The position numbers and the translations under genes were made by a program. A stretch of DNA of 49,203 nucleotides from an uncultured Cetobacterium sp. (lineage in GTDB: Bacteria; Fusobacteriota; Fusobacteriia; Fusobacteriales; Fusobacteriaceae), in the NCBI RefSeq assembly GCF_947072685.1, contig NZ_CAMTIK010000014.1, forward strand, positions 1 to 49,203, in the 5' to 3' direction. Below, one piece after another: positions 16,014-25,317 of the stretch. The number at the start of each line of letters is the position of its first letter. Positions within the stretch are counted from its first letter, which is position 1. The notes under the pieces were generated by a model that saw only the letters and a list, made by a program, of their open reading frames with translations, was not told where the DNA came from and did not search any database.

Positions 16014-16970
16014 ATGGATGTAAAAAAAATTGCACAAGAACTCTTTGATAAAGAGATTTGTGAACTTGAAAAAGTAAAAAATAAAATTTCTGATTCTCTA
16101 GAGGTTGTAGTAAATTTAATCCTTAATTCTAAAGGAAAGGTTGTAATAACAGGTATAGGGAAATCTGGAATAATAGGTAAAAAGATAGCAGCAACATTTG
16201 CTTCAACAGGAACACATGCTGTTTTTATGAATGCCGCAGAGGGATTACATGGAGATTTGGGAATAATCTCAAAAGATGATGTTGTTATAGCTATTTCAAA
16301 TAGTGGAAATAGTGACGAAGTACTTTCAATTATTCCGTCAATAAAGAAAATAGGTGCAGTTTTGGTTGCTATGACAGGGAATCCAAATTCTGGATTAGGA
16401 AAGCTTTCAAATGCTATTTTAAATGTAGGGGTTGAACAGGAGGGATGCCCTTTAAATTTGGCTCCGATGTCTTCAACAACAAGTACTTTAGTTATGGGAG
16501 ATGCCCTTGCGACAGTATTGATAAAAGCTAGAAATTTTAAGCCAGAAAATTTTGCAGTTTATCATCCGGGTGGAAGTTTAGGAAGAAGACTTTTGATGAG
16601 GGTAAAGGATGTAATGCATAAAGATTTACCGATAGTGGATTTGAATAGTGATATGGACAAAATTATTATGACCATGACAAAAAAAAGATTGGGTGTGGTT
16701 TGTATTGTTGAAAAGGACAGATTGTTAGGGATTATAACTGAAGGAGATATAAGAAGAGCTTTAAAAATGAAAGATAAATTTTTCAGTTTAAAAGCAGAGG
16801 ATATAATGACAAAAGACTATACCTATGCTGTCCAAGATATAATGGCATTAGAAGCTTTAGAACTTATGGAGAATAGAGAGAGTCAGATATCTGTACTCCC
16901 AGTATTAGAGGAAAAGAAGGTTGTTGGAGTAGTTAGAATTCATGACCTTTTAAATGTAGTAGGAAAATAA
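16014..16970 (+). CDS. kdsD: Arabinose-5-phosphate isomerase (KdsD/KpsF family)
   Basis: KdsD turns ribulose-5-phosphate into arabinose-5-phosphate, the substrate of KdsA in Kdo synthesis. The 318-residue protein has an N-terminal sugar isomerase (SIS) domain (about 30-180: TGIGKSGIIGKKIAATFASTGT, and the histidine in GLHGDLG) and two CBS repeats (about 205-318: DVMHKDLPIVD, DIMTKDYTYAV). It starts two bases after the MurE-KdsA stop, so the enzyme making the substrate and the one consuming it are cotranscribed. Length matches E. coli KdsD (328). Confidence 0.93.
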   Translation: MDVKKIAQELFDKEICELEKVKNKISDSLEVVVNLILNSKGKVVITGIGKSGIIGKKIAATFASTGTHAVFMNAAEGLHGDLGIISKDDVVIAISNSGNSDEVLSIIPSIKKIGAVLVAMTGNPNSGLGKLSNAILNVGVEQEGCPLNLAPMSSTTSTLVMGDALATVLIKARNFKPENFAVYHPGGSLGRRLLMRVKDVMHKDLPIVDLNSDMDKIIMTMTKKRLGVVCIVEKDRLLGIITEGDIRRALKMKDKFFSLKAEDIMTKDYTYAVQDIMALEALELMENRESQISVLPVLEEKKVVGVVRIHDLLNVVGK

Positions 16971-16999
16971 TTGACAAAAAAAGTAAAGTTTTATATAAT
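16971..16999 (+). promoter_or_regulatory. Consensus promoter of the DUF1858 gene
   Basis: -35 TTGACA (16971-16976), 17-base spacer, -10 TATAAT (16994-16999): perfect in both hexamers and spacing. It starts on the base after the kdsD stop codon. Confidence 0.88.
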
Positions 17000-17034
17000 A
17001 AGTTTGTAATGTAAAAAAAATCAGGAGGAATAAA

Positions 17035-17241
17035 ATGGTAACTAAAGAAATGAATATCTTAGAAGCGGTTCAAAAGCACCCTGTAATATCAAACGTATTT
17101 AAAAGACACGGATTAGGATGTGTTGGTTGTATGGTAGCAGCAGGAGAGACTTTAGGAGAGGGAATTACTGCACATGGATTAAATGCAGATGCCTTAATCG
17201 AAGAGATGAACCAATTAATAAAGGAAACTGAAGCAAAGTAA
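17035..17241 (+). CDS. DUF1858 domain protein
   Basis: The 68-residue protein matches the DUF1858 pattern: an N-terminal segment ILEAVQKHPVISNVFKRHG, then GLGCVGCMVAAGETL with a CxxC pair, then a helical C-terminus. These small proteins are common in anaerobes and resemble the N-terminal part of ScdA/RIC iron-sulfur repair proteins; the cysteines suggest metal or redox binding, but function is not established. It is a monocistronic unit with a perfect promoter, a good ribosome binding site (AGGAGG) and a strong terminator, so it is probably abundant. Confidence 0.85.
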   Translation: MVTKEMNILEAVQKHPVISNVFKRHGLGCVGCMVAAGETLGEGITAHGLNADALIEEMNQLIKETEAK

Positions 17242-17248
17242 GAATTTC

Positions 17249-17279
17249 AAAGGACTCAAATTAAATGAGTCCTTTTTTA
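17249..17279 (+). terminator. Rho-independent terminator
   Basis: Arms AAAGGACTCA (17249-17258) and TGAGTCCTTT (17266-17275) with a seven-base loop and following T run. Confidence 0.9.
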
Positions 17280-17284
17280 ATTTC

Positions 17285-17313
17285 TTGATAACCCTTAGAA
17301 AATTTGGTATAAT
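17285..17313 (+). promoter_or_regulatory. Promoter of the SNF2 gene pair
   Basis: -35 TTGATA (17285-17290), 17-base spacer, extended -10 TGGTATAAT (17305-17313). It is close to consensus and lies directly after the preceding terminator. Confidence 0.85.
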
Positions 17314-17350
17314 ATATTTCAGAAAAAAATAATATACGAGGGAAAAGGGT

Positions 17351-20083
17351 ATGGTATCTAATTTGGAAAAATTAAATGACACAGTTTATTTTATGCTATC
17401 TTGTGACGAAGTAGGAACATATGTTTCTTTAGTAGACATGTATGGAGAAATTGTTGAAGATACAGATATGTATGAAATAACAGATGAAAATGATTTAAAA
17501 ATTATCGATCTAATAAAAGAGATCAAAGAGGACAGTTTTTTCTCTGGTTGGGAAACTGAAAAAAACGAGCTTTATATTGATGAAAATATAGAAATATTAG
17601 ATTATTTAAAAAAAAGTAAGAATTTTGTAACGGGGGAAATGAAACCGGTTGAATGGGTTTTATCAGGGAATAAAATAGTATTGAAAATAAATTTGGTATT
17701 GGATGAAGAGGAGTTATGTCAGGGAAAACTCTTTTTAAATGAAAAAGAGGAGTTTGTAATAATATCTGATAATTATATTTTAAAAGATCATAAAATATAT
17801 TGGTTAGATCTTTCTAAGGATACAATCCATATTTTAAAAGAGATGGAGTCTAAGTTTGCTAAAAAAGAACTTGAAAAATACTTAACACTGGCTTATTCTT
17901 TTGGAAATGGTGTAGAGATTGAGTGTTTTGACTATGAAGTTGTTTTAGGTGGGAATTTAGAGCCAGTTCAAGAGATAGTTATTGAAAAAATATCTCAAGA
18001 TAACAGTCTTTATCTTAAAATAGGTGTTGTTTTATCAACAATATCTTATGAATTTTTAAAAACTCATAATATAGAGAAAGTTATTGTTGTAAAAGATGAG
18101 TTGAAAAAAGTTGAGGTAACAGACGTAAGTCCTATATATTTAGATCATACAGTTGAGGAAATTTTAAAAATAATTGTAAAACATCAGAAGAGTTTGAAAA
18201 TAAAATCAAGTTTTTATGTGGATGAAAATTTTATAATTTTACAAGAACGATTGGCGAGAGAGTTTGTAACACAAGAACTTCTTCAACTTGCAGGGAAATA
18301 TAAAGTTGTGGGAACAGATAATTTGAAAAAATATAGTGTCAAAGCAGTGAAACCAAAAGTTGTGGGGAATTTTAAACATGGAATAGATTTTTTAGAAGGA
18401 AATGTACATTTAGAAATAGAAGGGGAAAAATTCTCTATTGTGGATGTATTGAATAGTTTTAAAAAAGATTCATATATAGTTTTAAGTGATGGGACAAATG
18501 CTCTTATAAATAGAAAATATATGGAGAAATTAGAAAGAGTATTTAAGGATAATGGGAAATCAAATGTTAAAATATCCTTTTTTGATTTACCAATAATAGA
18601 TGATTTAATCGAAGATAAAGTTTTAGCTAATGAAATAAAAAAGACTAGAAGTTTTTATAGAGGAATAAATCAGATTGAAAATTATGATGCACCTCTTCCA
18701 ATAATAAATGCAACGCTGAGAGAGTATCAGGAATATGGCTACAAATGGCTATCTTATTTGATGGATAATAAATTAGGTGGATGTTTAGCAGATGATATGG
18801 GACTTGGAAAAACGTTACAAGCTATAACACTTATAACTAGTTTACATAAGGTAGATGGAAGAAAAAGTTTAATAATAATGCCAAAAAGTTTAATTTATAA
18901 CTGGGAAAGTGAAATAAAAAAGTTTAGTCCAGGATTAAAATGTGGTATATATTACGGGAATTTTAGAGATAGGTCTATTTTTAATGAAGTAGAGGTAATA
19001 ATAACAACCTATGGAACAATAAGAAATGATGTAGAGTACTTAAAAGAGATGAAATTTGATTTGATAGTTTTAGATGAATCACAAAATATAAAAAATGTGA
19101 ATGCCCAAACAACTAAAGCTGTAATGTTACTAGAATCAAAACACAGATTGGCATTGAGTGGAACTCCAATAGAAAATAATTTGGGAGAGTTGTATTCACT
19201 GTTTAGATTTTTAAATCCATCGATGTTTGGAACGATAGATGAGTTCAACTATCACTATGCTAATCCAATTCAAAAGGAAAACGATAAAGAGGCAATTGAA
19301 GAACTAAAAAAGAAAATATATCCTTTTATTTTAAGAAGAGTTAAAAAAGAGGTTTTAAAAGATCTTCCTGATAAGATAGAGAAAACATTATTTATTGGAA
19401 TGAATCCTGAGCAAAAAAAGTTATACGAGGAGAGAAGAACCTATTATTATGGTATGATAAATAGCCAGATTAAAACTCAAGGATTGGGGAAAACACAATT
19501 TTATATACTTCAAGCTCTAAATGAACTTAGACAATTAACAAGTTGTCCAGAGATGAAAAATCCAAATGTAGTTTCAAGTAAAAGAGAAGTTCTTATCAAT
19601 AATGTTCAAGATGCGGTTGAAAATGGTCATAAAGTATTGGTTTTTACAAACTATATAAAGAGTATAGAAAGCATAACATCAGATCTAAAGAAAAGAGGTA
19701 TAAAATATTTAGAGATGACAGGAGCAACAAAGGATAGACAAGGATTAGTGGATCAGTTCCAAAATGATAATAGGTACAAAGTGTTTGTTATGACTTTAAA
19801 AACTGGTGGTGTGGGACTTAATTTGACTGCCGCAGATACAATTTTTATATATGATCCTTGGTGGAATAAAACAGTTGAAAATCAGGCTGTAGACAGAGCT
19901 TATAGATTGGGACAGGATAGAACAGTGTTTTCTTACAAATTGATATTGAAGGATACGATAGAAGAAAAAATATTAAAGCTACAAGAGAGTAAAAGTCAGC
20001 TTCTAGATAATTTGATATCAGATGAAGGAGCTACATTAAAGACTTTAACAGAGAAAGACATTGAGTTCATTCTTGGGGAATAG
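17351..20083 (+). CDS. SNF2-family DNA-dependent ATPase
   Basis: The 910-residue protein has a C-terminal SNF2 motor (from about residue 450): motif I DDMGLGKT (481-488), motif II DESQ (575-578, the bacterial variant of DEAH), motif III LALSGTPIEN, and in the second lobe TLKTGGVGLNLT, YDPWWN and QAVDRAYRLGQ (about 845-855). SNF2 proteins translocate on double-stranded DNA and displace or remodel bound proteins. The N-terminal 450 residues have no motif I recognise; the usual SWIM zinc finger of bacterial SNF2 proteins is absent (no cysteine cluster), though the 360-450 part resembles the SNF2-associated region before the motor. The next gene starts nine bases downstream and probably encodes a partner. 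Cellular role unknown. Confidence 0.85.
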   Translation: MVSNLEKLNDTVYFMLSCDEVGTYVSLVDMYGEIVEDTDMYEITDENDLKIIDLIKEIKEDSFFSGWETEKNELYIDENIEILDYLKKSKNFVTGEMKPVEWVLSGNKIVLKINLVLDEEELCQGKLFLNEKEEFVIISDNYILKDHKIYWLDLSKDTIHILKEMESKFAKKELEKYLTLAYSFGNGVEIECFDYEVVLGGNLEPVQEIVIEKISQDNSLYLKIGVVLSTISYEFLKTHNIEKVIVVKDELKKVEVTDVSPIYLDHTVEEILKIIVKHQKSLKIKSSFYVDENFIILQERLAREFVTQELLQLAGKYKVVGTDNLKKYSVKAVKPKVVGNFKHGIDFLEGNVHLEIEGEKFSIVDVLNSFKKDSYIVLSDGTNALINRKYMEKLERVFKDNGKSNVKISFFDLPIIDDLIEDKVLANEIKKTRSFYRGINQIENYDAPLPIINATLREYQEYGYKWLSYLMDNKLGGCLADDMGLGKTLQAITLITSLHKVDGRKSLIIMPKSLIYNWESEIKKFSPGLKCGIYYGNFRDRSIFNEVEVIITTYGTIRNDVEYLKEMKFDLIVLDESQNIKNVNAQTTKAVMLLESKHRLALSGTPIENNLGELYSLFRFLNPSMFGTIDEFNYHYANPIQKENDKEAIEELKKKIYPFILRRVKKEVLKDLPDKIEKTLFIGMNPEQKKLYEERRTYYYGMINSQIKTQGLGKTQFYILQALNELRQLTSCPEMKNPNVVSSKREVLINNVQDAVENGHKVLVFTNYIKSIESITSDLKKRGIKYLEMTGATKDRQGLVDQFQNDNRYKVFVMTLKTGGVGLNLTAADTIFIYDPWWNKTVENQAVDRAYRLGQDRTVFSYKLILKDTIEEKILKLQESKSQLLDNLISDEGATLKTLTEKDIEFILGE

Positions 20084-20091
20084 GAGATGAT

Positions 20092-21852
20092 ATGGCAATA
20101 AGTAAAGATAGATTTAGAAAAGCTTTAAATGATAGTTATTCGAAAGAAAGCCTTTTTAAAATATTTAAAAGATATTTTTTAGATTGGATTGCGGAGGGAT
20201 ATATAGGAAGCAATTTAGGATTGTTTGAAATATCTTTGATATCTGAAACAACAAATAAACAGACATTTTTAGAGCTTATGGAGCAAATGTACTCGAAGGA
20301 AGAGGCTTTTATAAGTATATTTGAATCCTTGCCAAGAGAGGTTAAAGAGGTCTTTGAAGAGATTGCTTGGAAAGGTAAATTTAAAATAAAGAATAGAGAT
20401 ATATACCTTAAAGAAGAGGAAGGTTATAATATAAAGTCTGAATTGAAAGATGAGTTTATATTTTTCTCTAAATATGGAGATACTAAAAAAGGTGAGTACC
20501 TAACTTTGGATAATGATATAGTTAGAGTTATGAGAAAATTTTTAAAAAAACCGAAAGAGTATTTCATATATAAAGTAAGTGGGTGTAATTCAGAATTTAG
20601 AGAAAATAATGAAGAGAAAATTCAAGAGAACTTAAGGAAATACTACTCTTTCTTTAAAGATGGCAAGATGCAGCTTTCAAGTAGTGGAAAACTTTTAAAA
20701 GAATCAAAAAATAATATGAAAAAATATTGCAATATTCATGAGTATTATGAGGGAATTAAAGATTTAGAATTTTTAAAAACTGAGACCATGGGACTTTTCC
20801 TCTTTCTTTTTAAAGAGGAAAACTTAAATGATGATTTTATTAGATCTAGCAATTTAAAAGAGATAGTAAATGGATTTTTAAATGGAACAGCTATAAAAAG
20901 CGAGGACAATACATATATAAGCCTATATTTGAACTATTTAAAAGGAATAAAGAATGTGGGGAAGTCCAATGATGAAATAAAAAGAGGGCTTGCTACAATA
21001 AAAATGATATTGAACGAATTTCCAGATACTGGATTTGTTTCTATCGATAATATAATTAAAAGTATTTTATATAGGGATGAATTTATTGAAATTATTGATG
21101 TTGAATCAGCATACGCAACACTGTATATAAATGAAGCAAACTATGAAAGAACAAAGATTGTAGGGTATGAAAAATATCTAGCTTATGTAGTGGAGCCATT
21201 TGTCAAATCGGTGTTCTTTATATTGGCATCTCTAGGAGCATTGGAGATATGCTATGAAAAACCATCTTCAACTAATGCATTATATTTAAAAAATGGCTAT
21301 TTAAGCAAATATGATGGAATAAAGTATGTGGGATTGACAGAGTTAGGAAAATATATTTTTAATAGAACAAATACTTATGACTTTAAAGTTATAGAAGATG
21401 AAGGAAAAATTATATTAGAAGACGATAGATTGATTGTTACTGTTATTGGAGAGAGCCCTTTAAGAGTGATGTGTTTAGAAAAGTTAGGTGTAAAGATAGC
21501 GCCAAATAAATTTAAAATATCTGAAGAGAGTATTGTTAAAGGACTTGAAAATAGAGTAGATATTCAAGATAGAATTCAAGAGTTTAAAGAAAAAATCACA
21601 AATGATTTACCAGAAAATTGGTTGAATTTCTTTGAAAATCTTTTAGAAAAAACAGAGTTAATAACTCATGCTCCAGAGTATAAAGTTTTAAAACTAAAAA
21701 ATGATAAAGGATTAATTTCAGCGATAACGAAAGATAAGAGATTTAAACCTTTAATTTTAAAGGGTGAAGATTTGCATATAATTGTAAAAAATGAGAACTT
21801 GGATAAAGTTTCGGTTCTTTTCAAAGAATATGGATATTTTCTAAATATATAA
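20092..21852 (+). CDS. Uncharacterised SNF2-linked protein, C-terminal XPB-N-like domain
   Basis: This 586-residue protein is not recognised as a whole. It is charged and mostly helical, lacks signal peptide, membrane segments and catalytic motifs. A segment around 395-425 (NGYLSKYDGIKYVGLTELGKYIF) looks like a winged helix. The last 110 residues (FKISEESIVKGLENR, then LPENWLNFFENLLEKTELI, then KRFKPLILKGEDLHIIV and a final LFKEYGYFLNI) follow the pattern of the helicase-associated XPB/Ssl2 N-terminal-type domain (PF13625) found with bacterial helicases. It starts nine bases after the SNF2 stop behind AGGAGATG and shares its transcript and terminator, so I infer a DNA-targeting or regulatory subunit of that ATPase. 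Confidence 0.5.
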   Translation: MAISKDRFRKALNDSYSKESLFKIFKRYFLDWIAEGYIGSNLGLFEISLISETTNKQTFLELMEQMYSKEEAFISIFESLPREVKEVFEEIAWKGKFKIKNRDIYLKEEEGYNIKSELKDEFIFFSKYGDTKKGEYLTLDNDIVRVMRKFLKKPKEYFIYKVSGCNSEFRENNEEKIQENLRKYYSFFKDGKMQLSSSGKLLKESKNNMKKYCNIHEYYEGIKDLEFLKTETMGLFLFLFKEENLNDDFIRSSNLKEIVNGFLNGTAIKSEDNTYISLYLNYLKGIKNVGKSNDEIKRGLATIKMILNEFPDTGFVSIDNIIKSILYRDEFIEIIDVESAYATLYINEANYERTKIVGYEKYLAYVVEPFVKSVFFILASLGALEICYEKPSSTNALYLKNGYLSKYDGIKYVGLTELGKYIFNRTNTYDFKVIEDEGKIILEDDRLIVTVIGESPLRVMCLEKLGVKIAPNKFKISEESIVKGLENRVDIQDRIQEFKEKITNDLPENWLNFFENLLEKTELITHAPEYKVLKLKNDKGLISAITKDKRFKPLILKGEDLHIIVKNENLDKVSVLFKEYGYFLNI

Positions 21853-21865
21853 AGAGTTTTAATAT

Positions 21866-21910
21866 TGGGATAAAGCAGTTTACAAATGTATTTTGCTTTA
21901 TCCTATTTTT
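21866..21910 (+). terminator. Rho-independent terminator after the SNF2 pair
   Basis: Arms GGATAAAGCA (21868-21877) and TGCTTTATCC (21894-21903) with a 16-base loop, followed by ATTTTTA. Confidence 0.8.
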
Positions 21911-21994
21911 ATAAAAAAAAACAGATATAAAGAGAAGTAAAATTGTGATAGAATTGTAAGTGTTTAAATTATTTATTTACAGGAGGTGTATAAT

Positions 21995-22648
21995 TTGAAG
22001 AATACATACTTTTATGAAGTTGAAAAAATTTATGCAGAGATAAAAGGTAGAATAGAAAAGCGTTTAGAAGATTTTAAAAACATTTGGAATACAGGTGGGA
22101 ACAAAGATATTTTTTGTGAATTAGCGTTTTGTATACTGACTCCTCAATCGAAGGCCAAAAATGCCTGGAGAGCAATAACAGAATTGAAAGAAAGTGGAAT
22201 TTTATTTAATGGTACCGAAGAGGAGATATTTCCCTATTTAAATATAGTTCGTTTTAATAGAACTAAAGCTAAAAATTTATATCTTTTGAGACATCAGATG
22301 ACTGATAAGGACGGAAATTTTATAACAAAAGATTTCTTTTCAAAATTTGAAAATCCATTTGAAATGAGAGAGTGGATAGTAAAAAATATTAGAGGTATGT
22401 CGTACAAAGAAGCAAGTCATTTTTTGAGGAATGTAGGATTTGGACAGGAGTTAGCAATTTTAGATAGACATATTTTAAAAAATTTAGTAGCTTTAGAGGT
22501 TATCACTGATATTCCTAAAACAATAACACCTAAGCTATATAAAAATATAGAAGAAAAGCTTCGGGTATTTTGTGAGGAGATCAAAATACCGATGGAAAAC
22601 ATAGATTTATTACTTTGGTATTTAGAAGCAAAAGATATATTCAAGTAA
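21995..22648 (+). CDS. ogg: 8-oxoguanine DNA glycosylase/AP lyase, Ogg2 type
   Basis: The 217-residue protein matches the archaeal-type Ogg2 family of bifunctional N-glycosylase/DNA lyases, which excise 8-oxoguanine: CELAFCILTPQSKAKNAW near the start, then the helix-hairpin-helix motif with catalytic lysine (GMSYKEASHFLRNVG, Lys 138) and the catalytic aspartate (AILDRHILKNL, Asp 157). The TTG at 21995 is chosen because AGGAGG (21981-21986) precedes it by eight bases; the in-frame GTG at 21986 overlaps the ribosome binding site. It lies alone between the SNF2 terminator and the miaB promoter. Ogg2 is unusual in bacteria outside anaerobes and thermophiles. Confidence 0.85.
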   Translation: MKNTYFYEVEKIYAEIKGRIEKRLEDFKNIWNTGGNKDIFCELAFCILTPQSKAKNAWRAITELKESGILFNGTEEEIFPYLNIVRFNRTKAKNLYLLRHQMTDKDGNFITKDFFSKFENPFEMREWIVKNIRGMSYKEASHFLRNVGFGQELAILDRHILKNLVALEVITDIPKTITPKLYKNIEEKLRVFCEEIKIPMENIDLLLWYLEAKDIFK

Positions 22649-22666
22649 TAGGAAAACAAAGATTTA

Positions 22667-22696
22667 TTGATAAAAGTTGTATCATTATGGTATAAT
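22667..22696 (+). promoter_or_regulatory. Promoter of the miaB-rho run
   Basis: -35 TTGATA (22667-22672), 18-base spacer, -10 TATAAT (22691-22696) with TGG just upstream. Confidence 0.8.
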
Positions 22697-22742
22697 TTTT
22701 ATCGTAATAAATAGTAATTTTTAGAGTTTTGGAGGAAAAAAA

Positions 22743-24056
22743 TTGAAAAATGCAGTAATAATAACATACGGTTGTCAAATGAATGTCAACGAAAGCGCAA
22801 AAATAAAAAAGATATTACAAAATATGGGATATAATATAACCGAAGAGATTTCTGAAGCAGATGCAGTATTTTTAAATACTTGTACTGTAAGAGAGGGAGC
22901 TGCAACTCAAATATACGGTAAATTAGGAGAGTTAAAAGCTGTTAGAGAAAAAAGAGGAACAATCATAGGAATCACTGGATGTTTTGCTCAAGAGCAAGGG
23001 GAAGATTTAGCTAAAAAATTCCCTATAATAGATATAGTGATGGGAAATCAAAATATAGGAAAAATACCAACAGCTCTTGAAAAAATAGAGTCTGGAGATT
23101 TTAAACATGTTATTTACACAGGTGAAGAAGATGATCTCCCACCAAGATTGGATGCAGATTTTGATTCAAAAAAAACAGCATCAATTCCAATAACTTATGG
23201 ATGTAATAATTTCTGTACATACTGTATAGTTCCATATGTGAGAGGGAGAGAGAGATCCGTTCCAATGGGGCAAATTTTAGATGAGGTAAAAACTTTTGTA
23301 GAAAAAGGATATAAAGAGATAATGCTACTGGGTCAAAATGTAAATTCTTATGGAAACGATCTGGCAACAGGAGAGAATTTTGCTATTCTTTTAGAAGAAA
23401 TCTGCAAAATTGAAGGGGAGTTTTTAGTTAGATTTATATCTCCTCATCCAAAAGATTTTGCTGATGATGTGATGGATGTAATAGCAAAAAATGAAAAGAT
23501 AGCGAGATGTTTACACTTGCCTTTACAGTCGGGATCAACAAAAATTTTAAAACTTATGAATAGAAAATATACTAAAGAACAGTATATGGAACTAGCTGCA
23601 AAAATTAAAAGAAGGGTTCCAGGAGTTTCATTAACAGCCGATATTATTGTAGGATTTCCTAATGAAACGGAAGAGGATTTCTTAGATACCTTGGATGTAG
23701 TAGAAAAAATTGGATTTGAGTCGGCATATATGTTTATGTATTCTCCAAGAAAAGGAACAGCAGCAGCAATAATGGATGGACAGTTAGACCAAGAGGTGAA
23801 AAAAGAGAGACTTCAAAGATTGATAGATTTACAGAACAGAAAATCTAGAGAAGCGAGTGATACCTATAAAGATAAAATAGAGAGAGTTTTAGTTGAAGGG
23901 CCAAGCAGAAAAAATGAAAATGTTTTAACAGGAAGGACATCAACGAATAAAGTTGTTTTATTTGCTGGAGATAAAGAATTAGAAGGAACGTTTGTAAATG
24001 TTAAAATAAATGATTGTAAAACATGGTCGCTATATGGAGAGATAGTGAACGAGTAA
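22743..24056 (+). CDS. miaB: tRNA-2-methylthio-N6-isopentenyladenosine synthase MiaB
   Basis: MiaB adds a methylthio group to isopentenyl-adenosine 37 of tRNAs reading U-starting codons, using two 4Fe-4S clusters and SAM. The 437-residue protein has the MTTase N-terminal domain with Cys 11 (YGCQMN), Cys 47 (NTCTVR) and Cys 80 (TGCFAQ), the radical SAM motif CNNFCTYC (154-161) followed by PYVRGRERS, and a C-terminal TRAM domain. The [11 protein letters not shown] sequence separates MiaB from MtaB and RimO. It starts with TTG behind GGAGG (22731-22735). rho follows after 13 bases. Confidence 0.95.
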   Translation: MKNAVIITYGCQMNVNESAKIKKILQNMGYNITEEISEADAVFLNTCTVREGAATQIYGKLGELKAVREKRGTIIGITGCFAQEQGEDLAKKFPIIDIVMGNQNIGKIPTALEKIESGDFKHVIYTGEEDDLPPRLDADFDSKKTASIPITYGCNNFCTYCIVPYVRGRERSVPMGQILDEVKTFVEKGYKEIMLLGQNVNSYGNDLATGENFAILLEEICKIEGEFLVRFISPHPKDFADDVMDVIAKNEKIARCLHLPLQSGSTKILKLMNRKYTKEQYMELAAKIKRRVPGVSLTADIIVGFPNETEEDFLDTLDVVEKIGFESAYMFMYSPRKGTAAAIMDGQLDQEVKKERLQRLIDLQNRKSREASDTYKDKIERVLVEGPSRKNENVLTGRTSTNKVVLFAGDKELEGTFVNVKINDCKTWSLYGEIVNE

Positions 24057-24069
24057 CCTTGGAGGTATG

Positions 24070-25317
24070 ATGGAAAAACTAGAGAATTTTTTACTAAAAG
24101 AGTTACAAGAGATTGCTAAGCAGATGGAGATAGATTGTTCAAATCGAACTAAAAAAGCAGAGTTAATTAAATTGATAGAAGAGAGCATAGCCTCCAAAGA
24201 TGGACTTTATTTAGCTTGGGGAAATTTAGATGTAATGGCAGATGGATATGGGTTTTTAAGAAATACGAATGTAGAAAAAGATATATATGTTTCGGCATCA
24301 CAGATTAGAAAATTTAAACTTAGGACAGAGGACTTTGTAGTTGGAGAGGTTAGAGAAGCAGTGCAAGGTGAGAAAAATTATGGTCTTCGTAAAGTTATTT
24401 TAATAAATAATGGGACTCTCCAAGAAGCGGAATCAAGAGTTCCATTTGATGAGTTAATACCATCTTATCCTACAGAACAGTTGAAGTTAGAAACAGATTC
24501 TAAAAATGTGTCGGGAAGAATAATTGATTTGATAGCTCCTATTGGAAAGGGTCAAAGAGGGTTGATTGTAGCACCTCCAAAAGCAGGAAAAACAGTTCTA
24601 ATAAGTAATATTGCAAACTCAATAATAGAGAACAACAAGGATATAGAGGTTTGGATACTTTTAATAGATGAGAGACCGGAAGAAGTTACAGATATAAAAG
24701 AGAGCGTGAAAGGAGCTGAAGTCTTTGCTTCAACCTTTGATGATGATCCTAGAAATCATATAAAAGTGACTGAATCTTTACTTGAGAAAGCTAAGAGAAA
24801 GTTAGAAAATGGAGAAGATATAGTTATTCTTATGGATTCCTTAACAAGACTGGCTAGAGCTTACAATATAGTTATTCCATCAAGTGGAAAGCTTATATCT
24901 GGAGGGATAGATCCAACAGCACTATATTATCCTAAGAAATTTTTTGGTTCAGCAAGAAATATAAAAAATGGTGGAAGTTTAACAATTATAGCAACAGCTT
25001 TAGTTGATACTGGAAGCAAGATGGACGATGTAATATATGAAGAATTTAAAGGAACAGGTAATCTGGACATTCATTTAGATAGAAATTTAGCAGAGCTTAG
25101 AATTTACCCATCTATAGACATTCAAAGATCTGGAACAAGAAAAGAAGAGCTTTTGATAGAGAAAAAGAAATTGGAATCTATCTGGAAGATAAGAAGATAT
25201 CTGCTATCTTTAGATAAAGCTTCAGGAACAAAAAAACTTATAGATACTATTTCATCGACAGAGAGCAATGATAAGCTAATAGAGATGTATGAGAACTCTT
25301 TTGCAAGGGGGAAATAG
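24070..25317 (+). CDS. rho: Transcription termination factor Rho
   Basis: Rho is a hexameric RNA-dependent ATPase that ends transcription of untranslated RNA. The 415-residue protein has the N-terminal Rho helix domain (about 1-45), the RNA-binding cold-shock-like domain ([24 protein letters not shown]), P-loop PPKAGKT, Walker B region [15 protein letters not shown], the Q-loop region ([10 protein letters not shown]) and [14 protein letters not shown]. The N-terminal insertion seen in some Gram-positive Rho proteins is absent. Two ATGs occur at 24067 and 24070; the second gives better spacing from GGAGG (24061-24065). It overlaps the start of the next gene. Confidence 0.96.
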   Translation: MEKLENFLLKELQEIAKQMEIDCSNRTKKAELIKLIEESIASKDGLYLAWGNLDVMADGYGFLRNTNVEKDIYVSASQIRKFKLRTEDFVVGEVREAVQGEKNYGLRKVILINNGTLQEAESRVPFDELIPSYPTEQLKLETDSKNVSGRIIDLIAPIGKGQRGLIVAPPKAGKTVLISNIANSIIENNKDIEVWILLIDERPEEVTDIKESVKGAEVFASTFDDDPRNHIKVTESLLEKAKRKLENGEDIVILMDSLTRLARAYNIVIPSSGKLISGGIDPTALYYPKKFFGSARNIKNGGSLTIIATALVDTGSKMDDVIYEEFKGTGNLDIHLDRNLAELRIYPSIDIQRSGTRKEELLIEKKKLESIWKIRRYLLSLDKASGTKKLIDTISSTESNDKLIEMYENSFARGK

